From Rhodohalobacter sp. SW132 (GTDB lineage: Bacteria > Bacteroidota > Rhodothermia > Balneolales > Balneolaceae): a DNA stretch of 64,000 nucleotides. Location: positions 124,001-188,000 of the forward strand of contig NZ_QUOK01000009.1 in NCBI RefSeq assembly GCF_003390325.1, read 5' to 3'. A program made the position numbers and the translations under genes. Below the pieces are notes generated by a model, which was not told the DNA's origin, ran no database searches, and saw only the letters and a program-made list of their open reading frames with translations. This document shows, piece by piece, positions 46,101-56,826 of this stretch (position 1 is its first letter; each line of letters begins with the position of its first letter).

Positions 46101-49100
46101 ATAGTGGCAGGTTCTAATTTATCATCAGCTTTCAGCGCTTCTTCCATGATCTCTTTTTTGGCTTGTTTATCAGTGGCAAAGTAGCTGTATATGGCGGGGA
46201 TGATATAGAGGGTAAGAAAACTGCCAATCAGCAGTCCGCCAATCACGGCAATACCCATAGAAGTTCGGCTTTCTGCGCCGGCACCTAATGCCAGGGCGAT
46301 GGGCAATATACCCAGTATTGTAGAAATTGTTGTCATCAGAATTGGGCGGAACCGAACTGCGGAAGCGTCCAGAATTGCATCCATGACATTCATTCCCTGC
46401 TCCTGCCGCTGATTTGCAAATTCTACAATCAGAATTCCATTTTTGGCGATCAGACCAATCAGCATGATGATACCAATCTGACTGAAGATGTTCAGTGTTT
46501 GGCCAAAATACCAGAGTGAAAGCAGCGTACCAAAAATTGCCAGAGGAACAGTAAAAAGTATGATAAATGGATCTCTGAAACTTTCGAATTGTGCGGCAAG
46601 AACCAGGTAGATCAACACTATGGCGATCATAAAAATAAACTGCAGGCTGGCTGCACTTTCAGCAAAATCTCGTGAGGGACCGGCCAGATCCGTTGTAATA
46701 GCACCGGGAAGAATCTCATCGGCAATTTCGTTCATCGCGTCGATACCGTCTCCAATGGTATATCCCGGTGTTAATCCTGCAGATATCGTCGCCGAATTAA
46801 ATCGGTTAAATCTGAATAGCTGCGGCGGTGAGCTTGTTTCGGTTAGCGTAACTAAGTTATCAAGCTGAATTAAATTGCCATTATTGTTTCGAACGTAGAT
46901 GGTGCGAAGGTCAACCGGTTCATTCCGGAACTGCCGCTCCATCTGTCCGATCACATCATACTGCTTGCTGTCCATGATGAAGAAACCGAACCGGTTCCCT
47001 GAAAGAGAGAGTTGCAGTGTCTGAGCGATATCACGAACAGATACACCCAGTGCTCTTGCCCTTTCTCTGTCGATATTAATCTCCAGTTCGGGCTGGTTAA
47101 ATTTGAGATTTACATCAGCAAATGTAAAAGCGTCGTGTTGATTGGCCCTCTGCAGAAATTCCGGTATCACATCTTCGAGCTGCCCCAGATTTTGTGCCTG
47201 AAGTACGTATTGCACCGGTAATCCGCCACCGCGTCCGCCGATTGATTGCGGTTCAGATACAAATGTTTGTGCACCGGTAAGCCCACCCAGAAGTTCCGTG
47301 AGGTGATTTGCAATCTCGGTTTGTGTGCGGTCACGCTCACTTGGATCTACAAGCGTAACAAATCCAAAAGCAGAGTTGATGGACCCAGCCGCGCCAAAAC
47401 CAGGAGATGTAACCGTATTGATGGCATGCAGTTCAGGTACATTTTCACGAACCGTTTCAATAATTTGGTCAACGTAGTTATCCATGTATTCAAAAGATGC
47501 CCCCTCAGGTGCTGTAGCTGAAATTCTCATCTGGCTTCTGTCCTCAAGAGGCGCAAGTTCCTGCGGAATATTTGCGAATAACAGAACCGTAAGTCCAATG
47601 GCAGCTGCCATGACTAAAAATGCGGTCCAGCGTAATTTCATGAACGCTACCAATGAATTTTTGTAGGCTTGATTTATCCAGACAAAAAAGGGCTCGGTCA
47701 TTTCGTAAAACCTGTTTTTCTCGGCACCTTTGGATAAAATTTTAGTAGCCAGCATCGGGGTGAGTGTCAATGCCACAAACGATGAAATGATAACAGCACC
47801 TGCGATGGCAACACCAAATTCACGAAAAAGCCGGCCCGTGGTCCCACCTAAAAACAGGATCGGCATGAAAACTGAAACGAGAGAAAGGGATGTTGCTACA
47901 ACCGCAAAGAAGATCTCTTTAGAACCGAGAATTCCGGCTTCAATTGGCTTGAGCCCCTGCTCCATCTTTGCATAGATATTTTCAAGAACAACAATGGCGT
48001 CATCCACTACGAGACCTATCGCAAGCACGATCGCAAGCATCGTCAGCACATTAATCGAAAATCCGGCAACATACATGATAAAAAACGTACCGATGAGTGC
48101 TATCGGGATCACAATAATCGGGATGAGAGTCGTGCGCCAGCTTCGCAGAAACAGGAAAATCACGGCAATAACCAGCGCCAGGGCGATAAATACCGTCTGC
48201 TGCACTTCGTTTACCGAATCCTGAATATATTCAGTGGTATTAAAGCCGATTGCAAGGTTGATATCATCATCCAAATCAGCTTCAATTCGCTCCAGTCTCA
48301 CAAAAAATTCTTCAGCAATCTCAAGCTGATTTGTGCCTGGCTGGGGAATTGCAACCACACCAACCATGGGCACCCCATTCCTCTTAAGCACGGTTCGCAT
48401 ATTTTGCGCTTCAAGCTCGGCATAGCCAATGTCTCGAAAACGTACTGTGCTTCCGCCTTCATCTTTCACAATCAGGTTGCTGAACTCTTCAACAGTAGTG
48501 AGCCGCCCCATGGTTCGAACGGACAGTTCGGTGGTCATTCCTTCAATTCGTCCGCTTGGCAGCTCCACATTTTGGCCCTGCAGTGCGGTTTGAATATCCA
48601 GCGGAGTAATTCCGTAGGCCGCTAGTTTCATTGGATCCATCCACAACCGCATGGAGTATTCTTTTGCACCCCAGATTCGAATTTCGCTCACTCCGGCAAT
48701 GGTTTGAAGCCGCTCTTTAAATACCCGGTCGGCGATATCGGTGAGATCCAGCAGATCCCTTCGGTCGCTGTTCACATTCAGAAAAATAATGGGAAAAGAA
48801 TCGGCATCGGCTTTGCGAACAGTAGGCGGATCAGCATCGGGCGGCAGGTTTCGCTGTGCTGATGCCACGCGATCCCGAACATCATTGGCTCCGGCTTCAA
48901 GGTCCACTTCGAGATCAAACTCAACCGTAATCGTGCTTTGCCCCTCCCGGCTGACACTTGTAAGCGTACGGATTCCGGCCACCGCATTGATCGACTCTTC
49001 AAGCGGTTCGGTAATCTGGGATTCAATTACATCGGCATTCGCACCAATGTAGGATGTGGAAACGGTGACGATCGGCGGGTCGACAGAAGGATATTCTCGA

Positions 49101-49204
49101 ACTCCCAGGTAGAAAAAAGAGATCACGCCAAATAGCACAATGACAATAGACATGACCGATGCCAGAACCGGCCTTCGGATACTCAGGGAGGATATTCGGC
49201 TCAT
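46097..49204 (-). CDS. RND efflux pump inner-membrane transporter (HAE1/AcrB-like)
   Basis: 1035 residues. Twelve transmembrane helices and two large periplasmic loops in the usual RND order. The proton-relay Asp pair lies in IVLAIGLVVDDAIVVLENIY and the matching lysine in IGLIAKNGILIVEFANQRQ. The opening SRISSLSIRRPVLASVMSIV is typical of hydrophobe/amphiphile exporters. Likely substrates are antibiotics, detergents or lipophilic compounds; the exact range is not predictable. It overlaps both neighbours by four bases. Confidence 0.96.
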   Translation of the reverse strand: MSRISSLSIRRPVLASVMSIVIVLFGVISFFYLGVREYPSVDPPIVTVSTSYIGANADVIESQITEPLEESINAVAGIRTLTSVSREGQSTITVEFDLEVDLEAGANDVRDRVASAQRNLPPDADPPTVRKADADSFPIIFLNVNSDRRDLLDLTDIADRVFKERLQTIAGVSEIRIWGAKEYSMRLWMDPMKLAAYGITPLDIQTALQGQNVELPSGRIEGMTTELSVRTMGRLTTVEEFSNLIVKDEGGSTVRFRDIGYAELEAQNMRTVLKRNGVPMVGVVAIPQPGTNQLEIAEEFFVRLERIEADLDDDINLAIGFNTTEYIQDSVNEVQQTVFIALALVIAVIFLFLRSWRTTLIPIIVIPIALIGTFFIMYVAGFSINVLTMLAIVLAIGLVVDDAIVVLENIYAKMEQGLKPIEAGILGSKEIFFAVVATSLSLVSVFMPILFLGGTTGRLFREFGVAIAGAVIISSFVALTLTPMLATKILSKGAEKNRFYEMTEPFFVWINQAYKNSLVAFMKLRWTAFLVMAAAIGLTVLLFANIPQELAPLEDRSQMRISATAPEGASFEYMDNYVDQIIETVRENVPELHAINTVTSPGFGAAGSINSAFGFVTLVDPSERDRTQTEIANHLTELLGGLTGAQTFVSEPQSIGGRGGGLPVQYVLQAQNLGQLEDVIPEFLQRANQHDAFTFADVNLKFNQPELEINIDRERARALGVSVRDIAQTLQLSLSGNRFGFFIMDSKQYDVIGQMERQFRNEPVDLRTIYVRNNNGNLIQLDNLVTLTETSSPPQLFRFNRFNSATISAGLTPGYTIGDGIDAMNEIADEILPGAITTDLAGPSRDFAESAASLQFIFMIAIVLIYLVLAAQFESFRDPFIILFTVPLAIFGTLLSLWYFGQTLNIFSQIGIIMLIGLIAKNGILIVEFANQRQEQGMNVMDAILDASAVRFRPILMTTISTILGILPIALALGAGAESRTSMGIAVIGGLLIGSFLTLYIIPAIYSYFATDKQAKKEIMEEALKADDKLEPATI

Positions 49205-50301
49205 TGCTCACTCCCCCTTCGAACTTCAGCCAGCTCGAGGTCCATCCCCTGCCTTGCCTGAAGAATTCCGGTTGTAAGTACGGTATCACCCGGTGAAACG
49301 CCTTCTATAATTTGAATTCGGTTACTCGTTCGGATTCCGGTTCGAACTCTTACCTCTTCAACTTTTCCGTTTCGGGACAGATACACTTTCTGGGCATTCA
49401 ATTCGGGAACCAAAGCGATGGATGGGATAAGAATTGCATCATCAATTTCATCCAGAATAAGTTCAATATTGGCAAATGCGCCGGGAAAAAGAAGCTGACC
49501 ACTATTACCGCTTAAAGCCCGGACCTGAAGAGTTCGGGTTTCGGTATTAATTCGCGGTTCTATGGCATACACTTCGCCAGCAAATGTGGAGTCGTAGCCC
49601 TGTACGTTAAACTGAATTTTATCGCCGACATCCACACGGGCCAGGTAGCGCTCCGGGATTGAAAAATCGATTTTTATCGGATCGATCTCCTGCAAGGTGG
49701 CAATTCTTGTGCCGGGACTGATATAACTTCCCGTACTGATATATTTTAAACCCACTTTCCCCGAAAATGGAGCTTTCAATTCGGTTTGATCAATTCGGGC
49801 CCCAATCAGTTCGATCTCGGAACGCAGTACATTTACTTCATTCAGCGTTGCATCGTACTCATCCTGGCTGATTCCTCCCCTCTCCAGGAGCCGGGTCTGA
49901 CGCTCCTCTCGCTGTTCTGCAAGATTCAGACGATATTGAGCCCGCGACTTCTCAGCCTGCAGTTCACTGTCGTTAATTTTCAATAGCAGATCTCCCTGCT
50001 CCACTTCCCGGCCCTCTTCAAAATAAACGCCGGTTACGAGACCCGAAATCTCTGCCGTAAGATCTACGATTTCATTGGCTTCAAGCGTACCGGTTGAGAA
50101 GATTCTGTCTTCGATGGTTTCTGTTTCCATAACCACCGCTTCGGCCCTCAGCACATCGGCAGAACGTTGTTGCTGCATACCGTTTTCACCATTCTGTCCT
50201 GAAGGAGAACTGAAAAGTGGTTTTACTTTCGGATAGGCTAATGCTCCGAAAACAAGTAGAATTATTGTAATGGCGATAACGCGTTTGGTAACTTTACCCA
50301 T
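49201..50301 (-). CDS. Periplasmic adaptor (membrane fusion protein) of the RND pump
   Basis: 366 residues. An N-terminal membrane anchor (about 8-25), the lipoyl half-motif AEISGLVTGVYFEEGREVEQGDLLLKI, an alpha-hairpin (about 115-165), the second lipoyl half (TELKAPFSGKVGLKYISTGSYISPG), a beta-barrel and a membrane-proximal domain. It is first in the operon and joins the inner-membrane pump to TolC. No regulator gene adjoins the operon. Confidence 0.94.
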   Translation of the reverse strand: MGKVTKRVIAITIILLVFGALAYPKVKPLFSSPSGQNGENGMQQQRSADVLRAEAVVMETETIEDRIFSTGTLEANEIVDLTAEISGLVTGVYFEEGREVEQGDLLLKINDSELQAEKSRAQYRLNLAEQREERQTRLLERGGISQDEYDATLNEVNVLRSEIELIGARIDQTELKAPFSGKVGLKYISTGSYISPGTRIATLQEIDPIKIDFSIPERYLARVDVGDKIQFNVQGYDSTFAGEVYAIEPRINTETRTLQVRALSGNSGQLLFPGAFANIELILDEIDDAILIPSIALVPELNAQKVYLSRNGKVEEVRVRTGIRTSNRIQIIEGVSPGDTVLTTGILQARQGMDLELAEVRRGSEQ

Positions 50302-50505
50302 GTAAAAAAATGAATTGCTATAAAGTCGTGAAATTCCAACGTTCTAAATTAGCATATAGTTCTGACTCATTAGAACGTGTTATGTAAAATATTGTAGTTT
50401 ACCCGGATGGCTGCATACTTCATTATTCAGGAAACGAAAATTCCCCTTTCGAATTGCGGAATATTTAGATTTTTCCTTTCTGAACACCGATAGTTCATTA
50501 CATAA

Positions 50506-50539
50506 AGAAAAGGCGGCCATGATTTCTCATAACCGCCTT
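50506..50539 (-). terminator. Rho-independent terminator of trxA
   Basis: On the minus strand AAGGCGGTTATGA pairs with TCATGGCCGCCTT through G-T pairs around GAAA and is followed by TTCTTT. It lies just after the trxA stop. Confidence 0.85.
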
Positions 50540-50568
50540 CTAATTCCTGGTACTCATTTGCCCGAAAG

Positions 50569-50895
50569 TTATGCAAGCTGAGCGTCAAGCTGTTTCTTAA
50601 TCTGGGCTTTAGGCACAGCGCCAACAATCTGATCCACTACTTCTCCGTCTTTGAAGATCAGTAGTGCAGGAATACTGCGAATTCCATATTTCACGGATGT
50701 TTCAGGGTTGTTGTCTACATTAACTTTACCAACTTTGGCCTTCCCTTCATATTCGCCCGCAATTTCATCAACAACAGGGCCAACCATCCTGCAGGGGCCG
50801 CACCATTCCGCCCAAAAATCAACCAAAACCGGCTGACTGTTACTTTCTACTTCATCTGAAAAATTATCGTCTGTAAACTCTACTGTATTACTCAT
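50569..50895 (-). CDS. trxA: Thioredoxin
   Basis: 108 residues, the standard length. The redox site is WCGPCR (Cys32, Cys35), with Asp26 in VDFWAEWC and the cis-proline in IRSIPALLIFKDG. It is a cytoplasmic protein-disulphide reductant. It has its own terminator, so it is monocistronic. A GGA-type ribosome binding site precedes the ATG. Confidence 0.98.
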   Translation of the reverse strand: MSNTVEFTDDNFSDEVESNSQPVLVDFWAEWCGPCRMVGPVVDEIAGEYEGKAKVGKVNVDNNPETSVKYGIRSIPALLIFKDGEVVDQIVGAVPKAQIKKQLDAQLA

Positions 50896-51118
50896 TGTTA
50901 TGTCCTTTTTTTAGTGTTTGATACAATATCGCAAATAATTTTGGATTATACTTATAACGATCTCCTATGCTATTTATCACGAAATGTTATGGATGGAATA
51001 CCGGAGTCACTTCAGCCTACCCAGACGGCAAATGCAGACGTCAGCCTGGGACCCGAACCGGTCGAAGCAGGAGCTTCGAACTACTTTTCACTTCTGCCTT
51101 TTCACTTTTTACAACTTC

Positions 51119-51164
51119 AGACCTGCCAGGAATCCCGAAATACGCCGGATACTCTTGCAGGTCT
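51119..51164. terminator. Inverted repeat after purU
   Basis: AGACCTGC (51119-51126) pairs with GCAGGTCT (51157-51164) across 30 bases, directly downstream of the purU stop. There is no T-run, so a terminator role is uncertain. The rest of the 50896-51171 spacer shows small G+C-rich hairpins but no gene. Confidence 0.35.
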
Positions 51165-51171
51165 TCAGATT

Positions 51172-52008
51172 TTACTCAAATAAAATCGTTTTGTGCCTGT
51201 AAATGAAAACTCTTTCCTCCAGCACCAGTTTCAGTGCACGGGTCAAAACCTGTTTCTCCACATCCTGTCCTGCCTGCGCCATCCCTTTGGCGGTATAGGT
51301 ATGATTCACCGGCATCACATCCTGGGCGATAATCGGGCCTTCGTCAAGATCTTCGGTGACAAAATGAGCTGTCGCCCCAATAATTTTCACCCCGCGGTCA
51401 TACGCCTGCTGGTACGGTGATGCACCTATAAATGCCGGCAAAAACGAGTGATGGATATTGATGATGCGATTGGGAAACTGCTTTACGAAACCGGGCGTGA
51501 AGATCCGCATATATTTTGCCAGGACCAGGTACTCCGGATCGTACGGAGCTATCGCTTCTAAAATCTTCTCTTCGTGCTGCTCGCGTGACAGATCGCCCAC
51601 CGGTACATGATGAAACGGAATATTGAACGATTCGGCCAGGGATCGCAGATGATCATGATTGCTTACCACTGCCCTCACATCCGATTCCAGCTCCCCATAC
51701 CGGTTCTTGAGCAGGATCTCACCCAGGCAGTGCGGCTCTTTGGTCGCCAAAATCACAAGCGGATTTTTCCGCAGAATCGCAACGCGAACGGTGGCGTTAT
51801 TAGGCAATACACTGTTCAGCTCAGATTCAATCTCATCACTCCATCCGTTTCCCTCCACCATTGTGCGCATAAAAAAGGTGTTTGAATACTGATCCACAAA
51901 CTCCTGGTTCGCGGTCACATTCAGATTATGCTTATAGATTACTTTGGTGATATTGTAGATCAGCCCTTTCTCATCGGGGCATTCAATCAGTATAATTCGA
52001 TCCGGCAT
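51172..52008 (-). CDS. purU: Formyltetrahydrofolate deformylase
   Basis: 278 residues. An N-terminal ACT domain (IILIECPDEKGLIYNITKVI, 1-75), then the formyl hydrolase domain with the catalytic residues in INIHHSFLPAFIGASPYQQAY and VTEDLDEGPIIAQDV. It releases formate from 10-formyltetrahydrofolate, balancing one-carbon pools; this complements the glycine cleavage P-protein at 13748, which also feeds one-carbon metabolism. The length is normal. No operon partner. Confidence 0.95.
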   Translation of the reverse strand: MPDRIILIECPDEKGLIYNITKVIYKHNLNVTANQEFVDQYSNTFFMRTMVEGNGWSDEIESELNSVLPNNATVRVAILRKNPLVILATKEPHCLGEILLKNRYGELESDVRAVVSNHDHLRSLAESFNIPFHHVPVGDLSREQHEEKILEAIAPYDPEYLVLAKYMRIFTPGFVKQFPNRIINIHHSFLPAFIGASPYQQAYDRGVKIIGATAHFVTEDLDEGPIIAQDVMPVNHTYTAKGMAQAGQDVEKQVLTRALKLVLEERVFIYRHKTILFE

Positions 52009-52099
52009 TGGTTTTTTTAGCTCTGTTCAACGTGGTTTGATGTAAGCCTCTATTATCGGGAAAGATGGGATGATTGTAAAAGGGTTATTTTTCGAATCA

Positions 52100-52132
52100 A
52101 GACCTCCAAGGTTTTAGAAACCTTGGAGGTCT
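52100..52132. repeat. Perfect 15-bp hairpin, AGACCTCCAAGG type
   Basis: AGACCTCCAAGGTTT (52100-52114) pairs perfectly with 52118-52132 around TAG. No T-run on either side. Similar AGACCTCCAAGG hairpins are common in Bacteroidota genomes, as I recall. The build matches the hairpin at 4904-4938 with a different sequence. Confidence 0.75.
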
Positions 52133-52166
52133 GAGATTTCTGCCATTCTGCGGATCTGCCGCCCAT

Positions 52167-52204
52167 AAAAAAACCTGCCGGATCACTGAAGTCCCGGCAG
52201 GTTT
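52167..52204 (-). terminator. Rho-independent terminator of acnA
   Basis: A perfect 11-bp stem AAACCTGCCGG/CCGGCAGGTTT (52194-52204 with 52171-52181) followed on the minus strand by TTTT. Confidence 0.93.
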
Positions 52205-52229
52205 AGAATCTATGTAACCGCAGTGAGTG

Positions 52230-54950
52230 TTATGCCCGCTGCTTTTTGTCTTCTTCCACGTAGTCGCGCAGGACTTTGTGGAGGATACCGCCATTACGGA
52301 AGTAGTCGATTTCCACCGGTGTGTCGATACGATTGACCGTGTCAAACTTCACGATGGTTCCGTCGGCTTTTTTCGCTTCCACCTTCACGGTTTGTCGCGG
52401 CTTCAGGTTGTCATCAATATGGATGTTAAACTCTTCCGAGCCGTCCAGCCCGAGCGATTCGTGGCTTTCGCCATCCGCAAACTGTAGAGGCAGCACGCCC
52501 ATCCCGACGAGGTTTGAGCGGTGAATTCTTTCGTATGACGTTGCAATAACCGCCTTCACACCAAGAAGAATGGTTCCTTTTGCTGCCCAGTCACGGGATG
52601 ATCCGGTTCCGTACTCTTTACCTGCCAGTGCCACAAGAGGTGTACCCTCTTTTTTGTAGCGTTCGGCAGCGTCATAGATCGTGGTGATCTCCCCGGATGG
52701 GTGGTACTTGGTAAATCCGCCTTCCGTGCCCGGTGCAAGCTGATTCTTGAATCGAACATTGGCAAAGGTTCCGCGGGTCATCACGCGATCGTTTCCTCTT
52801 CGTGATCCGTAGGAGTTGAAATCGCGCACTTCAACACCGTTGTCAATCAGGTATTCGCCGGCAGGGCTGTCCGTTTTGATATTTCCTGCAGGTGAAATGT
52901 GATCGGTCGTAATGGAATCGCCCACTTTCACGAGGGTTTTGGCTCCGGTAATCGGTTTGATCGGCTCCGGATTTTCGCCCATTCCCTGGAAGAACGGCGG
53001 CTCCTGGATGTAGGTGGATTCCGGCTTCCACTCATAAAGTTCGCCTTCGCCCACGGAGATTTTATCCCACGTTTCTGATTCAAAAATATCGCCGTACATC
53101 TTATCAAACAGCTCGGGACGAATCGCTTCATCAAGAAATTCGGCGATTTCATCCGATGATGGCCAGATATCTTTCAGGTATACGTCGTTGCCATCTCCAT
53201 CTTTACCGATCGGTTCTTTGTCCAGATCGATGTCAACCGTACCTGCAAGCGCGTATGCTACTACAAGCGGCGGTGATGCAAGATAGTTCGCTTTCACATA
53301 GGGGTGAATCCGTCCTTCGAAGTTCCGGTTTCCGGAAAGCACACCGGCAACAATCAGGTCGCCCTCTTTCACGGCTGTCTCAACCGCTTCTGGGAGCGGA
53401 CCGGAATTTCCGATACACGTTGTACATCCGTATCCCACCAGGTTAAACCCAAGTTTATCCATATAGTCGGTCAGACCGGCTTCATTCAGGTATTCCGTAA
53501 CCACACGTGAACCGGGAGCCAGCGATGTTTTCACAAACGCAGGAACTTTCATTCCTTTTTCAACAGCCTTCTTGGCGATGATTCCCGCACCCAGCATTAC
53601 GCTCGGGTTGGATGTGTTGGTACAGCTTGTGATCGCCGCGATAACCACATCGCCATGCTTCATTTCAATTTCCTGACCATTTTTGAATATCCCTTTGTTG
53701 GCCAGTTTTTCCTGCGTCAGATTAAAGCCCATGGTTGGGTCATCACTGGTCAGGGATGATTCGAACGTCTTCTTCATATTCGGCAGGGTAATTCTGTCCT
53801 GCGGACGCTTTGGCCCGGCGAGGGAAGTTTCAACATCACCCAGATCCAGCTGCAGTGTTTCTGAAAACTCGGGATCAGGAGTATCGTCAGTTCTGAAAAG
53901 TCCCTGCTCTTTGGTGTATGCTTCAACCAGTTTTACAAGCTCTTCATCACGGCCGGTTCGGCGCATGTATCGCAGTGCTTCGCTGTCGATCGGAAAGAAA
54001 CCCATGGTTGCTCCGTACTCGGGCGACATATTCGCAATCGTCGCGCGATCCGGCAGACTCATATTGCTCAGTCCCGGCCCATAAAACTCTACAAATTTGC
54101 TTACCACACCATGTCGGCGAAGCATTTCGGTAACAGTCAGCGTAAGGTCGGTTGCGGTGATACCTTCACGGAGTTTTCCGGTCAGCTTCACTCCCACTAC
54201 TTCGGGAACGAGCATGTAGATCGGCTGCCCCAGCATCGCGGCTTCCGCTTCGATACCGCCAACGCCCCATCCGAGGATTCCGAGTCCGTTAATCATAGTA
54301 GTATGGGAGTCGGTTCCCACCAGCGTATCTGGATAGGCAACGGTCGTGCCGTCATCTTCTTTTCGTGTAAACACGCCCTTCGCCAGGTATTCAAGGTTTA
54401 CCTGGTGAACAATTCCGCGGCCCGGAGGCACTACCCGGAAGTTATCAAATGCTTTTTGTCCCCATTTCAGAAATTCGTACCGCTCGTTGTTTCGCTCCAT
54501 CTCACGCTCAACATTGAACATAAATGCGGCTTCCTGACCAAACATATCAACCTGAACAGAGTGATCAATCACAAGATCAACCGGAACCTGCGGGTTGATG
54601 GATTGTGGATTTCCGCCCATGCGTTTCATCGCGGATCGGAGTGCGGCGAGATCAACAACAGCCGGAACACCGGTGAAATCCTGCAGCACTACACGCGACG
54701 GCTTAAATGGAATCTCACCGCTTGGATTCTTGGCGTTATAATCTGCCAGAATTTTCACGTCATCTTCTGTTACTGTATATCCGTCATACTCCCGCAGAAC
54801 GGCTTCAAGGAGAACTTTTATCGTGAAAGGCAGTTTGCTGACAGAACCATAGCCCATCTCCTCAAGTTTTTTCAAACTATATGCATGGACATTATTGTCA
54901 GCTCCGGGAATCGGAATTCTTGTTTTTAGAAGTGGATTCTTATCGGCCAT
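52230..54950 (-). CDS. acnA: Aconitate hydratase (AcnA/IRP1 type)
   Basis: 906 residues, normal for the AcnA branch. It isomerises citrate to isocitrate in the TCA cycle with a 4Fe-4S cluster. The cluster cysteines lie in [13 protein letters not shown] (about 443) and [12 protein letters not shown] (about 509 and 512), and the catalytic SRDWAAKG loop is in the swivel domain. An AGAGG ribosome binding site is seen before the ATG. Single-gene unit with a strong terminator. Confidence 0.97.
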   Translation of the reverse strand: MADKNPLLKTRIPIPGADNNVHAYSLKKLEEMGYGSVSKLPFTIKVLLEAVLREYDGYTVTEDDVKILADYNAKNPSGEIPFKPSRVVLQDFTGVPAVVDLAALRSAMKRMGGNPQSINPQVPVDLVIDHSVQVDMFGQEAAFMFNVEREMERNNERYEFLKWGQKAFDNFRVVPPGRGIVHQVNLEYLAKGVFTRKEDDGTTVAYPDTLVGTDSHTTMINGLGILGWGVGGIEAEAAMLGQPIYMLVPEVVGVKLTGKLREGITATDLTLTVTEMLRRHGVVSKFVEFYGPGLSNMSLPDRATIANMSPEYGATMGFFPIDSEALRYMRRTGRDEELVKLVEAYTKEQGLFRTDDTPDPEFSETLQLDLGDVETSLAGPKRPQDRITLPNMKKTFESSLTSDDPTMGFNLTQEKLANKGIFKNGQEIEMKHGDVVIAAITSCTNTSNPSVMLGAGIIAKKAVEKGMKVPAFVKTSLAPGSRVVTEYLNEAGLTDYMDKLGFNLVGYGCTTCIGNSGPLPEAVETAVKEGDLIVAGVLSGNRNFEGRIHPYVKANYLASPPLVVAYALAGTVDIDLDKEPIGKDGDGNDVYLKDIWPSSDEIAEFLDEAIRPELFDKMYGDIFESETWDKISVGEGELYEWKPESTYIQEPPFFQGMGENPEPIKPITGAKTLVKVGDSITTDHISPAGNIKTDSPAGEYLIDNGVEVRDFNSYGSRRGNDRVMTRGTFANVRFKNQLAPGTEGGFTKYHPSGEITTIYDAAERYKKEGTPLVALAGKEYGTGSSRDWAAKGTILLGVKAVIATSYERIHRSNLVGMGVLPLQFADGESHESLGLDGSEEFNIHIDDNLKPRQTVKVEAKKADGTIVKFDTVNRIDTPVEIDYFRNGGILHKVLRDYVEEDKKQRA

Positions 54951-55288
54951 TATTAAACCTCTGTTTCAGTTATTTGGTTTTAAATCTGATGTATGCGACG
55001 AAATGGCTATCTATTATCAATTGAATGTTCCACCATTCAAACCTCAATTAAAATATTATTGAGAAGAGTACACTCAAAAAGTGTGAAATCAATATGCAGC
55101 CACAGCAGCATTCTTATTTTTTAAATACTTTCGATCCTTAAAAATACAGGATTTTTGGGATAATATCTTGCACAAATCCCCTTTTCATACTCGAACTAAT
55201 AATATTCATCTCTCAGATTTTACTGACTTTACTTATGATTTTTTAAATTCTGCCGAAAATCAAGTGTTCTCTGATTACACGTTTGGCC
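54951..55288. other. Divergent intergenic region between acnA and the sensor kinase
   Basis: 338 AT-rich bases that should hold the promoters of both divergent genes. No operator, riboswitch or small gene could be recognised. Confidence 0.4.
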
Positions 55289-56818
55289 ATGCCAAGATAC
55301 CTGCACTATGCTTATGGGGTGCCGGATCATCATTTTTCACAACAATACAACATACCTCAGTCGTTGAACTTATTTGCTCGCGTCACACTATTGTTTTTAA
55401 TCTTGCTGCTTTTCCAATCTGAATCTCACGGGCAAGTTAATGCAGATTCATTGTGGTCATTTTCCACGATTCGATCCGATACTGACGGCGACTCTGTCCT
55501 GGACTATAAAGGATATGAGGTTACGACTTCAGGTATCATCAATATCGACAGCGGATTGCTTCACGAAAGCTACCTGCAAACGTTTATTCAAAATGATTCG
55601 ACAGGGATGTCCATATTCGGCATGCGGATCGACACCCCAGTGGCAGCTGGTGACAGTATTATAGTCCGTGGTACCATCGATCGATATTACGGACTGGCAG
55701 AAGTCCGGGTGGATTCATACGAGGTCTTCCCTAATGTAAGACAGCCTATCCCAAAGCCGCTGACAGACGCAGTTGAGAACCCCGCCCCCTTTATCGGTAT
55801 GCTTATACAAGGTGAAGGTGTGATTACAGGCCTTGGTACGATTTTCAATGGTAAATACTTTATGCTTTCGCCGGATGAGAGTGACAGCGAGCTGATGATA
55901 TATGTTTCGAACTTTCACCGGATGTATTCCGAATTTAATTTTGATGTATTGAGTGCAGGAGACAGGGTTTCGGTGAAAGGCGTAATGTCCGAACACAGTC
56001 CCGACTTCCCGGACAACCGTACCCATAAACTATTCCTCAGCACACCGGATGACTTACAGTACTTAGGTCTTCCAGTATACTATGTTCGTCTGATTTTTGG
56101 TGGCGCAGTAGTTTTCGGCTTGATTATTCTCGTTTGGGTACTGATTCTTCGCAAACGTGTTGACTCGAAAACCAAAAAAATACAGCTCTCATTAAAACAG
56201 AAAGAGTTGCTGCTGAAAGAAATTCATCACCGGGTAAAAAACAGTCTGTCCATTGTTTCCGGTTTGATTGAGATTCAAAGGTCAAGTACCGAAAACCGTG
56301 AAGCCGATTATGTGCTGCAGGACAGTCAGAACCGGATTCAGTCCATCGCCCTGATTCACGATAAACTCTATAAAACAGAATCCCTTTCGGATATCGACCT
56401 GGACCTTTACATCAAAGACCTTGTTGAGTCGATTCACGGAACGTTTACAGAGTATAATGATGCAGTTACGCTACAATTCGACCTCGATACCATCAAGCTG
56501 GATACCGATCGCGCAGTTTATTGCGGGTTACTCCTGAATGAGTTGATTGTAAATGCTTATAAATATGCATTTAACAAGAACACCCAGGGCAAGCTCTCCA
56601 TTACTCTAAAAAAGCTTGATAAAAAACTACTGTTAAAAGTGAGTGATAACGGTCCGGGCCTGCCGGTAGACTTCAACCCACAAAACGAGGACAGCCTCGG
56701 TACAATGCTCATCAACTCTTTTGCCACTCAGTTGAATGCGGAGATGGAAATATCAGAAAGCCCGGGTGGCGGTACATCATTTGAGTTTCGGATTCCTTAT
56801 CAAGTCAATGGCACGTAA
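55289..56818 (+). CDS. Sensor histidine kinase (HisKA_2) with extracytoplasmic OB-fold-like sensor
   Basis: 509 residues from ATG 55289. A signal or anchor helix (about 29-48, VTLLFLILLLF) is followed by an external region (50-260) with two OB-fold-like repeats: EVTTSGIINID...LQTFIQNDSTGMSIFG...GDSIIVRGTIDRYYGLAEVRV, then GEGVITGLG...KYFMLSPDE...GDRVSVKGVMSEH. A transmembrane helix (about 270-290) leads to the kinase: phospho-acceptor His313 or His314 in EIHHRVKNSLSIVSGL (HisKA_2 type), and HATPase motifs LLLNELIVNAYKYAF (N box), VSDNGPGLP (G1) and ESPGGGTSFEF. No response regulator is adjacent. The ligand is unknown; OB-folds often bind nucleic acids or sugars, but that is inference. Confidence 0.83.
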   Translation: MPRYLHYAYGVPDHHFSQQYNIPQSLNLFARVTLLFLILLLFQSESHGQVNADSLWSFSTIRSDTDGDSVLDYKGYEVTTSGIINIDSGLLHESYLQTFIQNDSTGMSIFGMRIDTPVAAGDSIIVRGTIDRYYGLAEVRVDSYEVFPNVRQPIPKPLTDAVENPAPFIGMLIQGEGVITGLGTIFNGKYFMLSPDESDSELMIYVSNFHRMYSEFNFDVLSAGDRVSVKGVMSEHSPDFPDNRTHKLFLSTPDDLQYLGLPVYYVRLIFGGAVVFGLIILVWVLILRKRVDSKTKKIQLSLKQKELLLKEIHHRVKNSLSIVSGLIEIQRSSTENREADYVLQDSQNRIQSIALIHDKLYKTESLSDIDLDLYIKDLVESIHGTFTEYNDAVTLQFDLDTIKLDTDRAVYCGLLLNELIVNAYKYAFNKNTQGKLSITLKKLDKKLLLKVSDNGPGLPVDFNPQNEDSLGTMLINSFATQLNAEMEISESPGGGTSFEFRIPYQVNGT

Positions 56819-56826
56819 TAATAAGT

